Both the position numbers and the translations under genes were made by a program. The notes beneath the pieces were generated by a model. It saw nothing but the letters and a program-made list of their open reading frames with translations. It was not told the DNA's origin and searched no databases. A stretch of 64,000 nucleotides of DNA from CAUZIZ01 sp965222655 (GTDB taxonomy: Bacteria > Acidobacteriota > UBA6911 > RPQK01 > JAJDTT01): the NCBI GenBank assembly GCA_965222655.1, contig CBDCUP010000005.1:101656-165655 (forward strand), in the 5' to 3' direction. Below, in pieces: positions 25,350-34,467 of the stretch (position 1 is its first letter; each line of letters starts with the position of its first letter).

Positions 25350-25456
25350 TGAAGTGGTGCAGTGGTGCGGTGATGCAGTAGTGCGGTGGTGCAGTAGTGC
25401 GGTGGTGCAGTGGTGCGGTGGTGCGGTGATGAAGTGAGCAGTGAGCAGTGAGCAGT
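25339..25456. repeat. GTGAGCA / GGTGCAGT low-complexity array, copy 2
   Basis: GTGAGCAGTGATGAAGT is followed by many GGTGCAGT and GGTGCGGT units and ends with GTGAGCA copies. It starts within the last codons of the MATE gene. Its inverted counterpart is at 25649-25720. Confidence 0.85.
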
Positions 25457-25565
25457 ACCGGAAACAGCTGCAGCGAACAGAACCGCGAACGACTGGTCAG
25501 CAATATATCCCCAGGCTCCGAGGAAGGAGCGGGACAACAGTAGAGTCTCTCTCCTATCCCCGACC

Positions 25566-25626
25566 CAAGTTTCCTTCTCGAATGTGGCCAGCGCTTCTGG
25601 GGGCAGGATTAGGCTGAACTTAAAGT
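25566..25626 (-). repeat. partial mosaic repeat (start of unit 2), inverted
   Basis: On the minus strand this matches the first 60 bases of the unit at 8692 (GAAGTTTCAGCTTAGTCC through GCGCTGGCCCCATTCGAG) with a few mismatches. It sits between the two low-complexity arrays; the 25350-25718 gap contains no gene. Confidence 0.7.
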
Positions 25627-25648
25627 GAACAGTGCTGCTTCCAATACT

Positions 25649-25720
25649 CCTCACTGCATCACTGCTCACTGCTCACTGCACCACTGCACCACTGCACCAC
25701 TGCACCACTGCACCACTGTC
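25649..25720. repeat. ACTGCACC / TGCTCAC low-complexity array, copy 3
   Basis: TCACTGCTCACTGCTCAC is followed by repeated ACTGCACC units. It is the inverted form of the array at 25339 and runs up to the stop codon of the aminotransferase. Confidence 0.85.
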
Positions 25721-26894
25721 AAACCCAGCGCCCGGCTTCAAGGAAACGACACACTCTCTCCATCGCCGGTTCCAGCACCGACTGGTCGGCCCCACAGCAG
25801 ATTCGGAAGGAACCCTCACCACCGTTCCCGAAAGCACATCCAGGAGCTACGGCCACCTTGCATTCCTTGAGCAGTGAGAGTGCTAAAGCGAATGAGTCAC
25901 TCATTCCCTCCACCGCGGGAAACACATAAAATGCCCCTTCCGGTTTCACTACCGAGACGGATGGGATTGCGGCCAGCGCCTCGAAACAGAAGCTCACTCG
26001 CTCATCGAACGCCTTTACCATGGAAGCGACGTCCTCCTCACCCTGCCTCAAGGCAATCTCGCCGGCTCGCTGCAGCATCGAAGGCGCATGGGACACGATG
26101 AATTCGTTGAGCTCAGTCGCTTTTCCTATCAGATCCCTGCGCGCCACCAGCCATCCCAATCGCCAACCCGTCATACAGTACGTCTTGGAAAAGGATTGGA
26201 TAACTATGACCGGGTCTGTCCGGGAACAGATTCTCAAAATCGAGGGGGCCGGTCCACGACCGTAGTAGAGGCGCTCGTAGACCTCATCGGCGAGCAGCCA
26301 CAAGCGGTGTCTCCTGCAAAACTCCAGGAGCTTCCATTGCTCCTCAGGGCTTGCTACCCACCCCAGCGGATTAGAGGGAGAGCTATAGATCAGCAAACGG
26401 GTTCTCGCCGTAACAGCCCGATCCAGGGCCTCGAAATCGATCGCAAACCGTTTCTCACCTCGCAGGAAAGGGATCTCCTTCTGGATACCTCCGAAGAGAC
26501 TGACAATTGCCGAGGCGTTGGGCCAGTTCGGAGTCAACACGATGGCCTCGTCACCCGGATCGATCGCACAGCGGATGCCGACATTCAGTGCCTGGACTCC
26601 GGAAGCCGAGACCAGAATCTCGGAGTCAGGGTCGAGCTGGACTTGATGGAGCTCTGCACACTTTTCGGACAGCGCTTCTCGCAGCCCGGGTAAGCCCGCG
26701 TTTTCGGTGTAAAAAGTGTATCCTTCCTTCATTGCCTGCGCCGCCGCATCTTTGATGTACTGCGGGGTCGGCATGTTCGATTCCCCAAATTGGAGCTTCA
26801 AAACACCTTCCATGCCAAATGCGATATCGGCAACTTCCCGGATTCGAGACCGTTCAACTCTTTGAAGACTGGGGGCTAGCGGAGTATTCTCCAT
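25719..26894 (-). CDS. class I/II PLP-dependent aminotransferase
   Basis: A 391-residue fold-type I aminotransferase of the aspartate aminotransferase superfamily. Motifs include FGESNMPTPQYIKDAA, FYTENAGLPGLREAL, the Asn/Pro in SSPSNPLGWV, Asp203 and Tyr206 in ADEVYERLYY, the PLP lysine at 237 in SFSKTYCMTGWRLGW, and the C-terminal arginine in GSFRICCG. It probably transaminates an amino acid to its 2-oxo acid; the exact substrate is unclear. The upstream extension to 27320 is antisense to the B3/4 gene and rejected. The start codon is ATG at 26894 with the divergent B3/4 gene beginning 135 bases away. Confidence 0.93.
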   Translation of the reverse strand: MENTPLAPSLQRVERSRIREVADIAFGMEGVLKLQFGESNMPTPQYIKDAAAQAMKEGYTFYTENAGLPGLREALSEKCAELHQVQLDPDSEILVSASGVQALNVGIRCAIDPGDEAIVLTPNWPNASAIVSLFGGIQKEIPFLRGEKRFAIDFEALDRAVTARTRLLIYSSPSNPLGWVASPEEQWKLLEFCRRHRLWLLADEVYERLYYGRGPAPSILRICSRTDPVIVIQSFSKTYCMTGWRLGWLVARRDLIGKATELNEFIVSHAPSMLQRAGEIALRQGEEDVASMVKAFDERVSFCFEALAAIPSVSVVKPEGAFYVFPAVEGMSDSFALALSLLKECKVAVAPGCAFGNGGEGSFRICCGADQSVLEPAMERVCRFLEAGRWV

Positions 26895-27029
26895 GGCTGA
26901 TCGTTGATGGTACCACGGCCGGCGGACCGGACCCTGACGACCCTGACTAGCGGAGCCCTGTATCAACACCCTGGGGGCAATCGACGGCGAAAGATCGGCG
27001 AAGAATCGGCGAAAGATCGGGAAGGAATA

Positions 27030-27734
27030 GTGAGTCCTAGCGGCGAGCGGACGGATATTTTCCAGGTTTCGGATGCCTGCAGGCGACTGGGGCTCAGAGC
27101 CGGCGCCATTGTTTTCAGGGACGTTAAGATCGGGACCTCTGCACCCGTTTTGAATCACCTCATCGACCGCGAGATTCTGGAGGTACGAGACCGATTCATC
27201 ACCCCGGCAGCACTTCGATCGACCCCAGAGATTGTGATGCTCCATTCCCTCTTTCGTGCGGTCGGAGTCAATCCCAGAAGAGTGCAACCGGCCTGTGAAC
27301 GGCTCATCCAGATGGCGCAAAAACGAGGCCAGCTGGCTCAGATCAACAACCTGGTAGACGCCTATAACCTGATGAGCGTGCGCTCAATATGCTCGCTAGG
27401 CGCACATGACCTGGACAAGCTTGCCTTACCGATCCAACTTCGGCTGCTCGAGGGTGACGAGGAATTCATCCCCATGGGAAGCCATGAGAAGGAGGCGTGT
27501 GCGAAGGGAGAGTTCGCCTACGTGGACTCTGCCAGGCGTGTGATTTGCCGCTTGGACGTACACCAAGCTGAGTTCAGTAAGATCACCCCGAAATCCCACA
27601 GCGTGCTCCTGATCATCGGAGCTACCACGGCCCTGAGCTCTTCTCGACTGAAGGCGCTCTTCTCCGAAACCACCGATCTGATCACGAAGTATTGCGGCGG
27701 GACAGCCGAGACAGCCCATTTCCCGGGTGCTTGA
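27030..27734 (+). CDS. solo B3/B4 tRNA-binding domain protein (PheT-like)
   Basis: About 234 residues. The core (SDACRRLGLRAGAIVFRDVKIG, MLHSLFRAVGVNPRRVQPACERLI, LAQINNLVDAYNLMSVRSICSLGAHDLDKL, YVDSARRVICRLDVHQAEFSKIT) is the B3/B4 domain of phenylalanyl-tRNA synthetase beta, the editing and tRNA-binding module, present here without the synthetase. Solo proteins of this family are suspected to edit mischarged tRNA or free amino acids. The start is taken as GTG 27030 with AAGGA in front; the frame is open from 26904 but the extra N-terminus is of odd composition. The SGNH gene follows within about 65 bases. Confidence 0.82.
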   Translation: MSPSGERTDIFQVSDACRRLGLRAGAIVFRDVKIGTSAPVLNHLIDREILEVRDRFITPAALRSTPEIVMLHSLFRAVGVNPRRVQPACERLIQMAQKRGQLAQINNLVDAYNLMSVRSICSLGAHDLDKLALPIQLRLLEGDEEFIPMGSHEKEACAKGEFAYVDSARRVICRLDVHQAEFSKITPKSHSVLLIIGATTALSSSRLKALFSETTDLITKYCGGTAETAHFPGA

Positions 27735-27799
27735 TAGCCACCTGGAAATGATCGGGAGAAGGGAAGCTGAAACATCGAGCCAAAGTCCGTCTCTTCCGA

Positions 27800-28987
27800 T
27801 TGACGGCCGTCATGTTCTTCCTCCTGACATTGGAGGTAGCCGGCTATCTTTTCCTCTCTATCCAACAGCAGCGCCACCCGCGCCTATTCCAGCTCAACAT
27901 CGATGGGTATCTGGCAAGCATCTCAGACGAAACACTCAAGGTTTCGGCCGAACTCTCGAGAAGCGGCAACTTCTATTCACCCGATCAGCAGCTGGGCTGG
28001 ATCCGCCGAGAAAACTCGCAGCTCAGCTTTCCCAACGGCACCACTATCAGCACCGATTCGCTCGGCTCGCGGAGAATCCCCGGGGTATCGGGTCCGGCCG
28101 CTATCTCCAGCTTCGGGAACAGCTTTACCGAGGGTCTAGAGGTGGACGACGGCCAGACCTGGCAGGCCTATATCGCAAACTCGACGGGGAGGGCGGTACT
28201 CAATTTTGGGGTTTCCGGCTATGGACCCGACCAGGCGCTGTTGACGCTGGAAACCAGACTGCGCGCCGGGATCCGGACGCCGATCGTGATACTGGCCATG
28301 GTCAACGAAAACATGAACCGGATCATGAACGATTTTCGGCTCTTCTATACCTACCCGGTCGTCGACATGTTCCTCGCCTTCAAGCCAATGTTCGTCGAGG
28401 AAAACGACAACCACGAACTGGTAAACTTCAGACCCTCTGACATGACCAACCGAGATCAGCTGCGAACGGCGATGGTGGAGGCAAGCCGCCACGACGCATT
28501 CTACGCAGCGCGGACCGAGAGACTGTCCTTTCCTCACACGGTCAATGGCCTGCGCTTCCTGCTGCGCCACGGTATAGGTCCAACCGTTGCCTGGCCGGGA
28601 AACTCTGCTACCGCCAGGCGACGGATGAGCCACATCCTCTCCCGCTTTCTCCGGAATGCTCGCCGCTACGAATTCAAGCCGGTCTTTCTGCTCCTGCCAG
28701 AGAACACGCAAGAGCTTCGCCAAAGAAGGGGAAGCGAGCACCCCTTTCTGAAATCACTAGTCGAGAACGCCGAACTGGACGAACTTATCTACATCGACGC
28801 TGTCAGAGCCCTCTCAGGAGACAACCGCAACAGCTACGTTCCGGAGTTCGATTTCAACAAGTACAACCGGGAGACGCATCCTTCACCCTACGGAAACCAA
28901 GCCATCGCCGCGGTCGTCCTCCACGCTCTGGAAGCAGAACTGGCAGCGCTCGCAACAAGTCCAGCGCTCGGCAGCAGAACTCCCTAG
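27800..28987 (+). CDS. membrane-anchored SGNH-like hydrolase
   Basis: About 395 residues. One N-terminal helix (AVMFFLLTLEVAGYLFLSI) anchors it. The body carries SGNH blocks: block I is FGNSFTEG with Ser108, block II is NFGVSGYGPDQALL, block III is AMVNENMNRIM, and the late His block is THPSPYGNQA. Such proteins transfer or remove acyl groups on polysaccharides, as in AlgX/AlgJ-like enzymes. TTG 27800 is the listed start; ATG 27812 is a strong alternative and would still keep the anchor. It probably shares a transcript with the B3/4 gene. Confidence 0.75.
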   Translation: MTAVMFFLLTLEVAGYLFLSIQQQRHPRLFQLNIDGYLASISDETLKVSAELSRSGNFYSPDQQLGWIRRENSQLSFPNGTTISTDSLGSRRIPGVSGPAAISSFGNSFTEGLEVDDGQTWQAYIANSTGRAVLNFGVSGYGPDQALLTLETRLRAGIRTPIVILAMVNENMNRIMNDFRLFYTYPVVDMFLAFKPMFVEENDNHELVNFRPSDMTNRDQLRTAMVEASRHDAFYAARTERLSFPHTVNGLRFLLRHGIGPTVAWPGNSATARRRMSHILSRFLRNARRYEFKPVFLLLPENTQELRQRRGSEHPFLKSLVENAELDELIYIDAVRALSGDNRNSYVPEFDFNKYNRETHPSPYGNQAIAAVVLHALEAELAALATSPALGSRTP

Positions 28988-29049
28988 CTGAAAATTCAAG
29001 AATACGTCGCACGTCTCTACTCTTCGAACAGCGCGGCGAACGGGACTTG
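28983..29049 (-). repeat. partial mosaic repeat (second half of unit 2), inverted
   Basis: On the minus strand it matches the end of the unit at 8692-8856: GACGTGCGACGTATTCTTGA, then a CAGCTAG end instead of CAGCTTAG. It lies between convergent genes. Confidence 0.7.
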
Positions 29050-29059
29050 TTACAGGGTA

Positions 29060-30130
29060 CTAGCCTTCGGACGATAGGACCACGATGAGCTCCCCTGAAA
29101 AAACCCGTGGAGTGCAGCGAATCATCACGAGTATCCCTTCCTCAGGGCTGCGGACCTCTTCGAGCACCCTTCCCTCGGCGCTGCGCAGGACTCCAAGTAG
29201 ATCGCCTTTGCGAACCTGGGCTCCGAGCTCCAAAGAGGTGAAGAAGAGTCCCCCCTGACTCGCCTTCATCGCTACATCGACATCGCCCGAACCGTGAAGT
29301 CGAAGGGGATGATAGGACTCTGGCAATCCGGCCTGAGGCAACTCGGCAATCTCCAGAAACCTGAGAAGGTTGGCAAGCCCCTGGGTATAACAGTCCACGT
29401 CCTGGGGTCGCGCCTGACCTCCCCCATAGGCTTCGGTATAGAGCGAGGGAATCCCTGCATCCAGGGCAGAGGTGAGCGTTCGTCCGGGCGAGACCGAGGG
29501 ATGCGCCCAGATCACCGGAGCTCCGAAAGACTCGGCAGCAGGAGTTGCGATCCTCGCCTGGTCTCCTCCGGTGACGTAGCCGCACAGAGTGAGCATGTGG
29601 TAATTTCGCCCACCGCTGTGCAGGTCAATGTAAAGGCTGGCATGGCGCATGACGCGATCGAGAAGCATTGCGGCCAATCGTTCACTGAGGCTCCCCTGGG
29701 GCGAGCCGGGGAAGGTCCTTGCCATGTTACAGCCGTCCCACGGATTGGCTCGTGTACCCATCCAGAAAGCGGGAAACGTCGCTATCGGAACCGCCACAAA
29801 GGTTCCGTGCATTCGGGCCGGATCCAGGGAGTCGAATACCCTGAAAATGGCTTCCATTCCCTCGTATTCGTCACCGTGAATGCCCGCCGTGGCGACCAGG
29901 ACGTCGCCTTCCTCCGCACCTCGCACCGCCAGGACTGGAATCCGTAGAACCCCATCTTGGAAGTACTTCTCAATCTCATCCCTAATGCTTTGAAGGGACA
30001 CAGTGTTGTGGCAGGTTAGAAAGACCTCCTCCACGATGTCCTGTGCGTCCTCGACGCTGAGCGAGAGCTGCCAGATACCCCGGCTGGATGGACCCAGAGT
30101 TTCGAAATGGAATTCCTGTAATTCGTTCAT
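29060..30130 (-). CDS. succinylglutamate desuccinylase/aspartoacylase family zinc carboxypeptidase (M14-like)
   Basis: A 356-residue protein with the M14-type zinc site: His85 and Glu88 in TAGIHGDEYEG, and His171 in YIDLHSGGRNY. The likely catalytic Glu is in SLYTEAYGGG. The C-terminal 100 residues form the beta-barrel domain seen in AstE/aspartoacylase and related deacylases (GGLFFTSLELGAQVRKGDLLGVL, VLEEVRSPEEGILVMI). It should cleave an N-acyl amino acid or a similar amide. No neighbouring amino-acid catabolism genes point to the substrate. Confidence 0.9.
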   Translation of the reverse strand: MNELQEFHFETLGPSSRGIWQLSLSVEDAQDIVEEVFLTCHNTVSLQSIRDEIEKYFQDGVLRIPVLAVRGAEEGDVLVATAGIHGDEYEGMEAIFRVFDSLDPARMHGTFVAVPIATFPAFWMGTRANPWDGCNMARTFPGSPQGSLSERLAAMLLDRVMRHASLYIDLHSGGRNYHMLTLCGYVTGGDQARIATPAAESFGAPVIWAHPSVSPGRTLTSALDAGIPSLYTEAYGGGQARPQDVDCYTQGLANLLRFLEIAELPQAGLPESYHPLRLHGSGDVDVAMKASQGGLFFTSLELGAQVRKGDLLGVLRSAEGRVLEEVRSPEEGILVMIRCTPRVFSGELIVVLSSEG

Positions 30131-30184
30131 TGGTTCACCTTAACGTAGATTCCAGGGTACAACTTAACGTAAATACAAAGGCAC

Positions 30185-30380
30185 AAGATACAAGATACAA
30201 ACAAGTTCCAAATCGCAAGCTCCAAACGAAGAGAACGGGAGATCCCAGGGTCCAGGCTTACCAACGATAGAGAAGCAAATTGGGCCGGATCACCCAAGTT
30301 CAAAGGTGCTGCCTGGTTTTCCTGGTCCCTTCGAGAATTGGTGCTTGGAACTTGTTTGTATCTTGTAGTATCTTGTATCT
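30185..30380. repeat. MITE-like element with AAGATACAAGATACAAACAA inverted ends, copy 2
   Basis: The left end AAGATACAAGATACAAACAA then GTTCCAA, and the inverted right end TTGGTGCTTGGAACTTG then TTTGTATCTTG, match copy 1 at 17930. The core differs. Just before it are two CTTAACGTA words about 28 bases apart (30138, 30163); another TTAACGTAGA occurs at 9507. The gap 30131-30456 has no gene. Confidence 0.85.
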
Positions 30381-30456
30381 GGGAATTCCCCTGCTTCCAA
30401 GTTGACGCTTCTGGTCAACTCGCCTATGATTAGGGACTATTCTCAAGTATTGTCGC

Positions 30457-31860
30457 ATGAGTCGAACTCTTACGGTCTTTATTCTCCTGCTGGGGTCTCC
30501 CGGTCTTCAGGCGAGCGGCTTGGAAGCAGGGGAGACAGCTGAAGCCGTCAGTTATACTCGGCAGATCTGGCCCACCATTCAACGCCAATGCCAAGGGTGT
30601 CATCAGCCCGCCGTGAAACAGGGTGGTCTTGACCTGACCCACTATGAGGGGTTCCAAGAGGGCGGTAAGAGCGGCCCTGCCTTCATCCCCTCTGACCCCG
30701 AAGGAAGCCTCGTCCTTGCTTTTCTGCTGGGTGAGGGCAAGCCTCGCATGCCCCTCGGACAGCCTGCACTGTCCGACGAGCAGATCGGCTGGTTCCGATC
30801 CTGGATTGCCGCTGGAGCCAAGAACGACACACCTGAGGCGCTGGGGCAGGTGACTGCGACCGATCAGCCGCATACCTACCGTCTACCCCCGGTAGTAACC
30901 GCCCTCAGCTACTCCCCAGACGGTGGGCTGCTGGCCGTGTCCGGGTACCGGGAAGTGCTCTTACACAAGACGGATGCGAGCGGGATCGAGGCCCGGCTGG
31001 TCGGGATCTCGGACCGGATCCAATCTCTGGAATTCTCCAATGACGGTCAAACCTTGATGGCGGCCGGAGGGGCACCCGCCCGCTTCGGTGAAATCCAGTT
31101 CTGGGATCTACCCACGAAGACACTCAAGCGATCGTTCACTTCCTGCCAGGATACAATCTTCGGCGCATCTCTGTCGCCCGATGGGTCCAAGGTTGCCTTC
31201 GGGTGCCCGGACCACACGGTCCGCGTTCTCGAGGCTGCAGGGGGCAATGAGCTATTGAAGTTGGGGCATCACGAGGACTGGGTCCTGGGAACCGTGTTTG
31301 GCATCGATGGGAAACGCATTCTATCGGTGGGGCGCGACCGAGCCGCCAAGCTGGTGGATGCTTCTACGGGATCCTTCATCGAAAACATCAACCTACTGAG
31401 GGGAAAGCTCTCAACCGTCGCACGTCATCCCAGCCGCGACGCCGTTGTCATCGGAGGCGAAGATCGCGTCGGCTACTACTATAAGATGGATCGCGGCAGA
31501 AAGATGCTGATCGCCGATGACTCGACCCTGATTCGACAGTTCGAGGTTCAGGAAGGAGAGATCTTCGCTCTCGCGTTTTCGCCCGATGGTGCGAAGATCG
31601 CCATGGCCGGTGCAGCCAGTGAGATCCCGATCTACGACTTGTCCACCGGAAACCGCTTCGTTACTTGCAAGGGAGACCACTCCGGGATCTACGCGATCGC
31701 CTTTCATCCCAACGGACAGGAGTTGGCTGCAGGAGGGTTCGACGGACTCGTCCGGATCTACTCAACCCAGTCGGGAGAACTCATTCGAGAGTTTTCTCCA
31801 GTACCTCTGGAAAAGGACCAACTCACTTCAAATCAGGAAAGCGGAAACCGCTTCCGGTAA
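30457..31860 (+). CDS. exported cytochrome c (PSCyt1-like) with WD40 beta-propeller
   Basis: A 467-residue protein with signal peptide (TLTVFILLLGSPGLQASG). A cytochrome-like domain follows, with heme site CQGCH (45-49) and PRMPLGQPALSDEQIGWFRSWIAAGA. A WD40 propeller then fills the rest (repeats such as VTALSYSPDGGLLAVSG, IQSLEFSNDGQTLMAAGG, IFALAFSPDGAKIAMAG, IYAIAFHPNGQELAAGG). This combination is the first member of the PSCyt1/PSD1/DUF1501 modules common in Planctomycetes and Acidobacteria, whose biochemical task is not established. The next gene begins 5 bases after the stop. Confidence 0.9.
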   Translation: MSRTLTVFILLLGSPGLQASGLEAGETAEAVSYTRQIWPTIQRQCQGCHQPAVKQGGLDLTHYEGFQEGGKSGPAFIPSDPEGSLVLAFLLGEGKPRMPLGQPALSDEQIGWFRSWIAAGAKNDTPEALGQVTATDQPHTYRLPPVVTALSYSPDGGLLAVSGYREVLLHKTDASGIEARLVGISDRIQSLEFSNDGQTLMAAGGAPARFGEIQFWDLPTKTLKRSFTSCQDTIFGASLSPDGSKVAFGCPDHTVRVLEAAGGNELLKLGHHEDWVLGTVFGIDGKRILSVGRDRAAKLVDASTGSFIENINLLRGKLSTVARHPSRDAVVIGGEDRVGYYYKMDRGRKMLIADDSTLIRQFEVQEGEIFALAFSPDGAKIAMAGAASEIPIYDLSTGNRFVTCKGDHSGIYAIAFHPNGQELAAGGFDGLVRIYSTQSGELIREFSPVPLEKDQLTSNQESGNRFR

Positions 31861-31865
31861 AAGCC

Positions 31866-34346
31866 GTGAATAGAAATTCTTTCTTTAACTGTCTACTCAT
31901 CGCCACACTCGCTCTGACGACCGCCGCCAAGAAGGATGGCGAAGCCACACTTGGCGTCGACCAGAATGACCTCGAAATCGAGCAACTGCTGGTTCAGCCT
32001 TCACCTCTTGTTTTTTCCTCGCTCAAAGACGGCAGGAAGATTCTCGTAACCGGGATCGCAACCAGTGGCGAGAGAGTGGACTTGACTCCTTCTGCCCGGC
32101 TGACCCCTCTTGATGGCTTCGTCAGAATCGGCGGGGACGGCTTTCTGCATGCTGAAAGGATTGGAAGCGGCTCGCTGCGTGTGGAGGCATCAGGCCATAC
32201 CGTGAACTTACCCATCCGGGCGGATGGAGTCCTCCAAGATCGCGAGCCCACCTTTCTGAGAGACGTCGTGCCGGTCCTGAACAGGGTGGGTTGTACCGGG
32301 GGAACCTGTCACGGGTCCGCCAAGGGCAAGAATGGATTCAAGCTCTCGTTGCGCGGATACGACCCTGAGTTCGATTACCAGGCGCTGCTCTACGACATGT
32401 CGGGCAGGCGTTTCAATCGCGCCGATCCTGCGCGCAGCCTGATGCTTGCCAAGCCCACCCAACAAGTGGCTCACGGAGGCGGACTCAAGCTCGAAATCGG
32501 GACTCGCTACTACGACACCATCCTGGACTGGATTTCCTCCGGCGTTCCTTTTGGTGATAGCAAGGGGGACGGGGTGACCAGCCTGGAAGTCCTGCCCGTG
32601 GAAGTCTTCATGCACCAGCCGGGACGCAGGCAGAGCATCGTGGTGCTAGCTCACTATGCCGACGGCAGCACTCGCGACGTGACCAGAGAAGCACATATCG
32701 CCAGCAGCAACGTCGAGGACTTCAGTATCTCGGAGAGCGCCGAGATAACAGGCGTGCGTCGAGGAGAGGGTGCTCTACTGGTGCGCTACGAGGGGAAGTT
32801 CGTAACCCTCCCGATTACGGTCCTGAACCCCGAGCCAGGGTTCGAATGGGTGCAGCTTCCGCAGCACAACTACATTGACCAGCTCATCGATAGCAAGCTG
32901 CAAAGATTGAAGGTTCAACCGTCGCCACCCGCCGAAGACGACGAATTCCTGCGGCGCCTCTTTCTCGATCTGACGGGACAGCTACCCCAGCCTGAAGTGG
33001 CGCGAGCTTTTGTTGCCGACAGCAGCGCTCCCCAGGAAAAGCGCCTACGGATCATCGACCAACTGATGGGAAGCGATGGTTATGTCGATCACTGGAGCCT
33101 GAAATGGGGTGATCTGCTGCGGATAAACCGCAAGTTCCTGGGTGACAAGGGGATGTGGCGTTTTCGGGAATGGCTGCGGCAGTCGATCTCTGAAAACAAG
33201 CCCTATGATGACCTAGTACGGGAGCTCCTGACCTCCAAGGGAAGCACGGTCGAAGAACCAGCTGCGAACTTCTTCCGGGTCGCCCGGAATCCGAAGGAGG
33301 CCATGGAGACGACGACCCAGCTGTTCCTCGGGGTGCGCATGGTTTGCAGCCAATGTCACGATCACCCCTTCGAAAAATGGACCCAGAACCAGTACTTCGA
33401 AATGGCTGCCTTTTTTGGCTCCGTGGGCATCAGACCTGGCTTCAGGAGCGGCGAGGAAATCGTCTACGAGAAGCGCTTCGAGAACGAAGTCATGCATCCC
33501 AAGTCGGGGCGCCCAGTACGAGCCCAGTACCTGGTGTCCAGCTCCCACGCACCGCCTATTCCAGAAGGAGATTCGCGTGCGGCGTTGGCGGAATGGCTCA
33601 CCTCGAAAGACAACGCTTTCTTTGCTCGGGCCGTTGCCAACCGGATGTGGAGCTACTTCTTCGGCCGAGGAATTATTGAACCGGTAGACGATATTCGAGC
33701 CTCGAATCCACCCGTCAACGAAGCTCTGCTCGCAGCCCTAGCCAAAGACCTGACCGAACACGACTTCGACTTGCAGCACCTGATCAGGACGATCGTGGAG
33801 TCTCGAACCTACCAGGCTTCCTTCCGAACAAACGAGTGGAGCCAGGCCGATCACATCAACTTCTCTCATCATTGGCCACGTCGGCTGACGGCGGAGCAAC
33901 TGGCGGATGCCATCGCCATGGCAACCGGCTCTTCCTTCGATTTCCCAACCGTACCTGAGAACTTTCGGGCCTCCCAACTCCCCGATCCGCATGTGGGACG
34001 CGGAGGGTTCCTCGATCTGTTCGGTCGACCGCAGCGGGAACAGCCGTGTGAGTGCGAGAGAAGGTCGGAAATGAGCCTCCCACAGGCGCTAAATCTGGTG
34101 AACGGCAACACTCTGGCTCGAGCCGTGGCAGATCCCGAGGGCCGCGTTTCGACGCTGATAGTGTCCGGGGCGAGCAATCAGGAACTGGTAGAAGAGCTTT
34201 ACCTGGCTACCCTGAGCCGCATTCCGACTGCGGCCGAGAATGAGTCGGCGGAGAAGGTCCTGAAGCAGGCGGACAGCCGTGCCCGAGCTGGCCAAGACCT
34301 GCTGTGGGCTCTGCTCAACAGCAACGGCTTCCTGTTCAATCGGTAG
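31866..34346 (+). CDS. DUF1549/DUF1553 (PSD1-type) secreted protein with heme-like CxxxxCH site
   Basis: About 826 residues from GTG 31866, giving a signal peptide (SFFNCLLIATLALTTAA). In order: Ig-like N-terminal segment, a heme-like site CTGGTCHG (143-150) followed by KNGFKLSLRGYDPEFDY, a Big2-like domain, DUF1549 (YIDQLIDSKLQRLKVQPSPP, FLRRLFLDLTGQLPQ, ending SQCHDHPFEKW), and DUF1553 (RAALAEWLTSKDNAFFARAVANRMWSYFFGRG to the end). The open frame from 31665 overlaps the previous gene and is rejected. Members act outside the cytoplasm; function is unknown, but linkage to cytochromes suggests redox or polymer-degradation work. Confidence 0.9.
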   Translation: MNRNSFFNCLLIATLALTTAAKKDGEATLGVDQNDLEIEQLLVQPSPLVFSSLKDGRKILVTGIATSGERVDLTPSARLTPLDGFVRIGGDGFLHAERIGSGSLRVEASGHTVNLPIRADGVLQDREPTFLRDVVPVLNRVGCTGGTCHGSAKGKNGFKLSLRGYDPEFDYQALLYDMSGRRFNRADPARSLMLAKPTQQVAHGGGLKLEIGTRYYDTILDWISSGVPFGDSKGDGVTSLEVLPVEVFMHQPGRRQSIVVLAHYADGSTRDVTREAHIASSNVEDFSISESAEITGVRRGEGALLVRYEGKFVTLPITVLNPEPGFEWVQLPQHNYIDQLIDSKLQRLKVQPSPPAEDDEFLRRLFLDLTGQLPQPEVARAFVADSSAPQEKRLRIIDQLMGSDGYVDHWSLKWGDLLRINRKFLGDKGMWRFREWLRQSISENKPYDDLVRELLTSKGSTVEEPAANFFRVARNPKEAMETTTQLFLGVRMVCSQCHDHPFEKWTQNQYFEMAAFFGSVGIRPGFRSGEEIVYEKRFENEVMHPKSGRPVRAQYLVSSSHAPPIPEGDSRAALAEWLTSKDNAFFARAVANRMWSYFFGRGIIEPVDDIRASNPPVNEALLAALAKDLTEHDFDLQHLIRTIVESRTYQASFRTNEWSQADHINFSHHWPRRLTAEQLADAIAMATGSSFDFPTVPENFRASQLPDPHVGRGGFLDLFGRPQREQPCECERRSEMSLPQALNLVNGNTLARAVADPEGRVSTLIVSGASNQELVEELYLATLSRIPTAAENESAEKVLKQADSRARAGQDLLWALLNSNGFLFNR

Positions 34347-34386
34347 GCTGGCGTGATTGAATTGAAGAAGCCCGAGTCGGCAGCAA

Positions 34387-34450
34387 GAATTAGGGCAAGG
34401 GCAAAGGCGAAGGCAAAGGCAAAAGCAAGGGAGAGTACGCTGGACGGGTA
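34387..34450. repeat. half GGGCAAGGGC element
   Basis: An array of GGGCAA/AGGCAA words is followed by GGGAGAGTACGCTGGAC, like the right end of the element at 14645-14799 (GGGAGCACGCTAAAC). The left half is missing. It interrupts the spacing between PSD1 and DUF1501 genes of one operon. Confidence 0.65.
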
Positions 34451-34467
34451 CATCTGAGGAGGGCGAT

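Noticed and set aside
25313..25877. Several frames rich in His-Thr-Ala repeats (for example HHCTTAPLHHCTT)
   Set aside because: They are translations of the GGTGCAGT/ACTGCACC arrays, not proteins.
26895..27320. Minus-strand extension of the aminotransferase frame
   Set aside because: It overlaps the B3/4 gene in antisense and has low-complexity composition; the family N-terminus starts at 26894.
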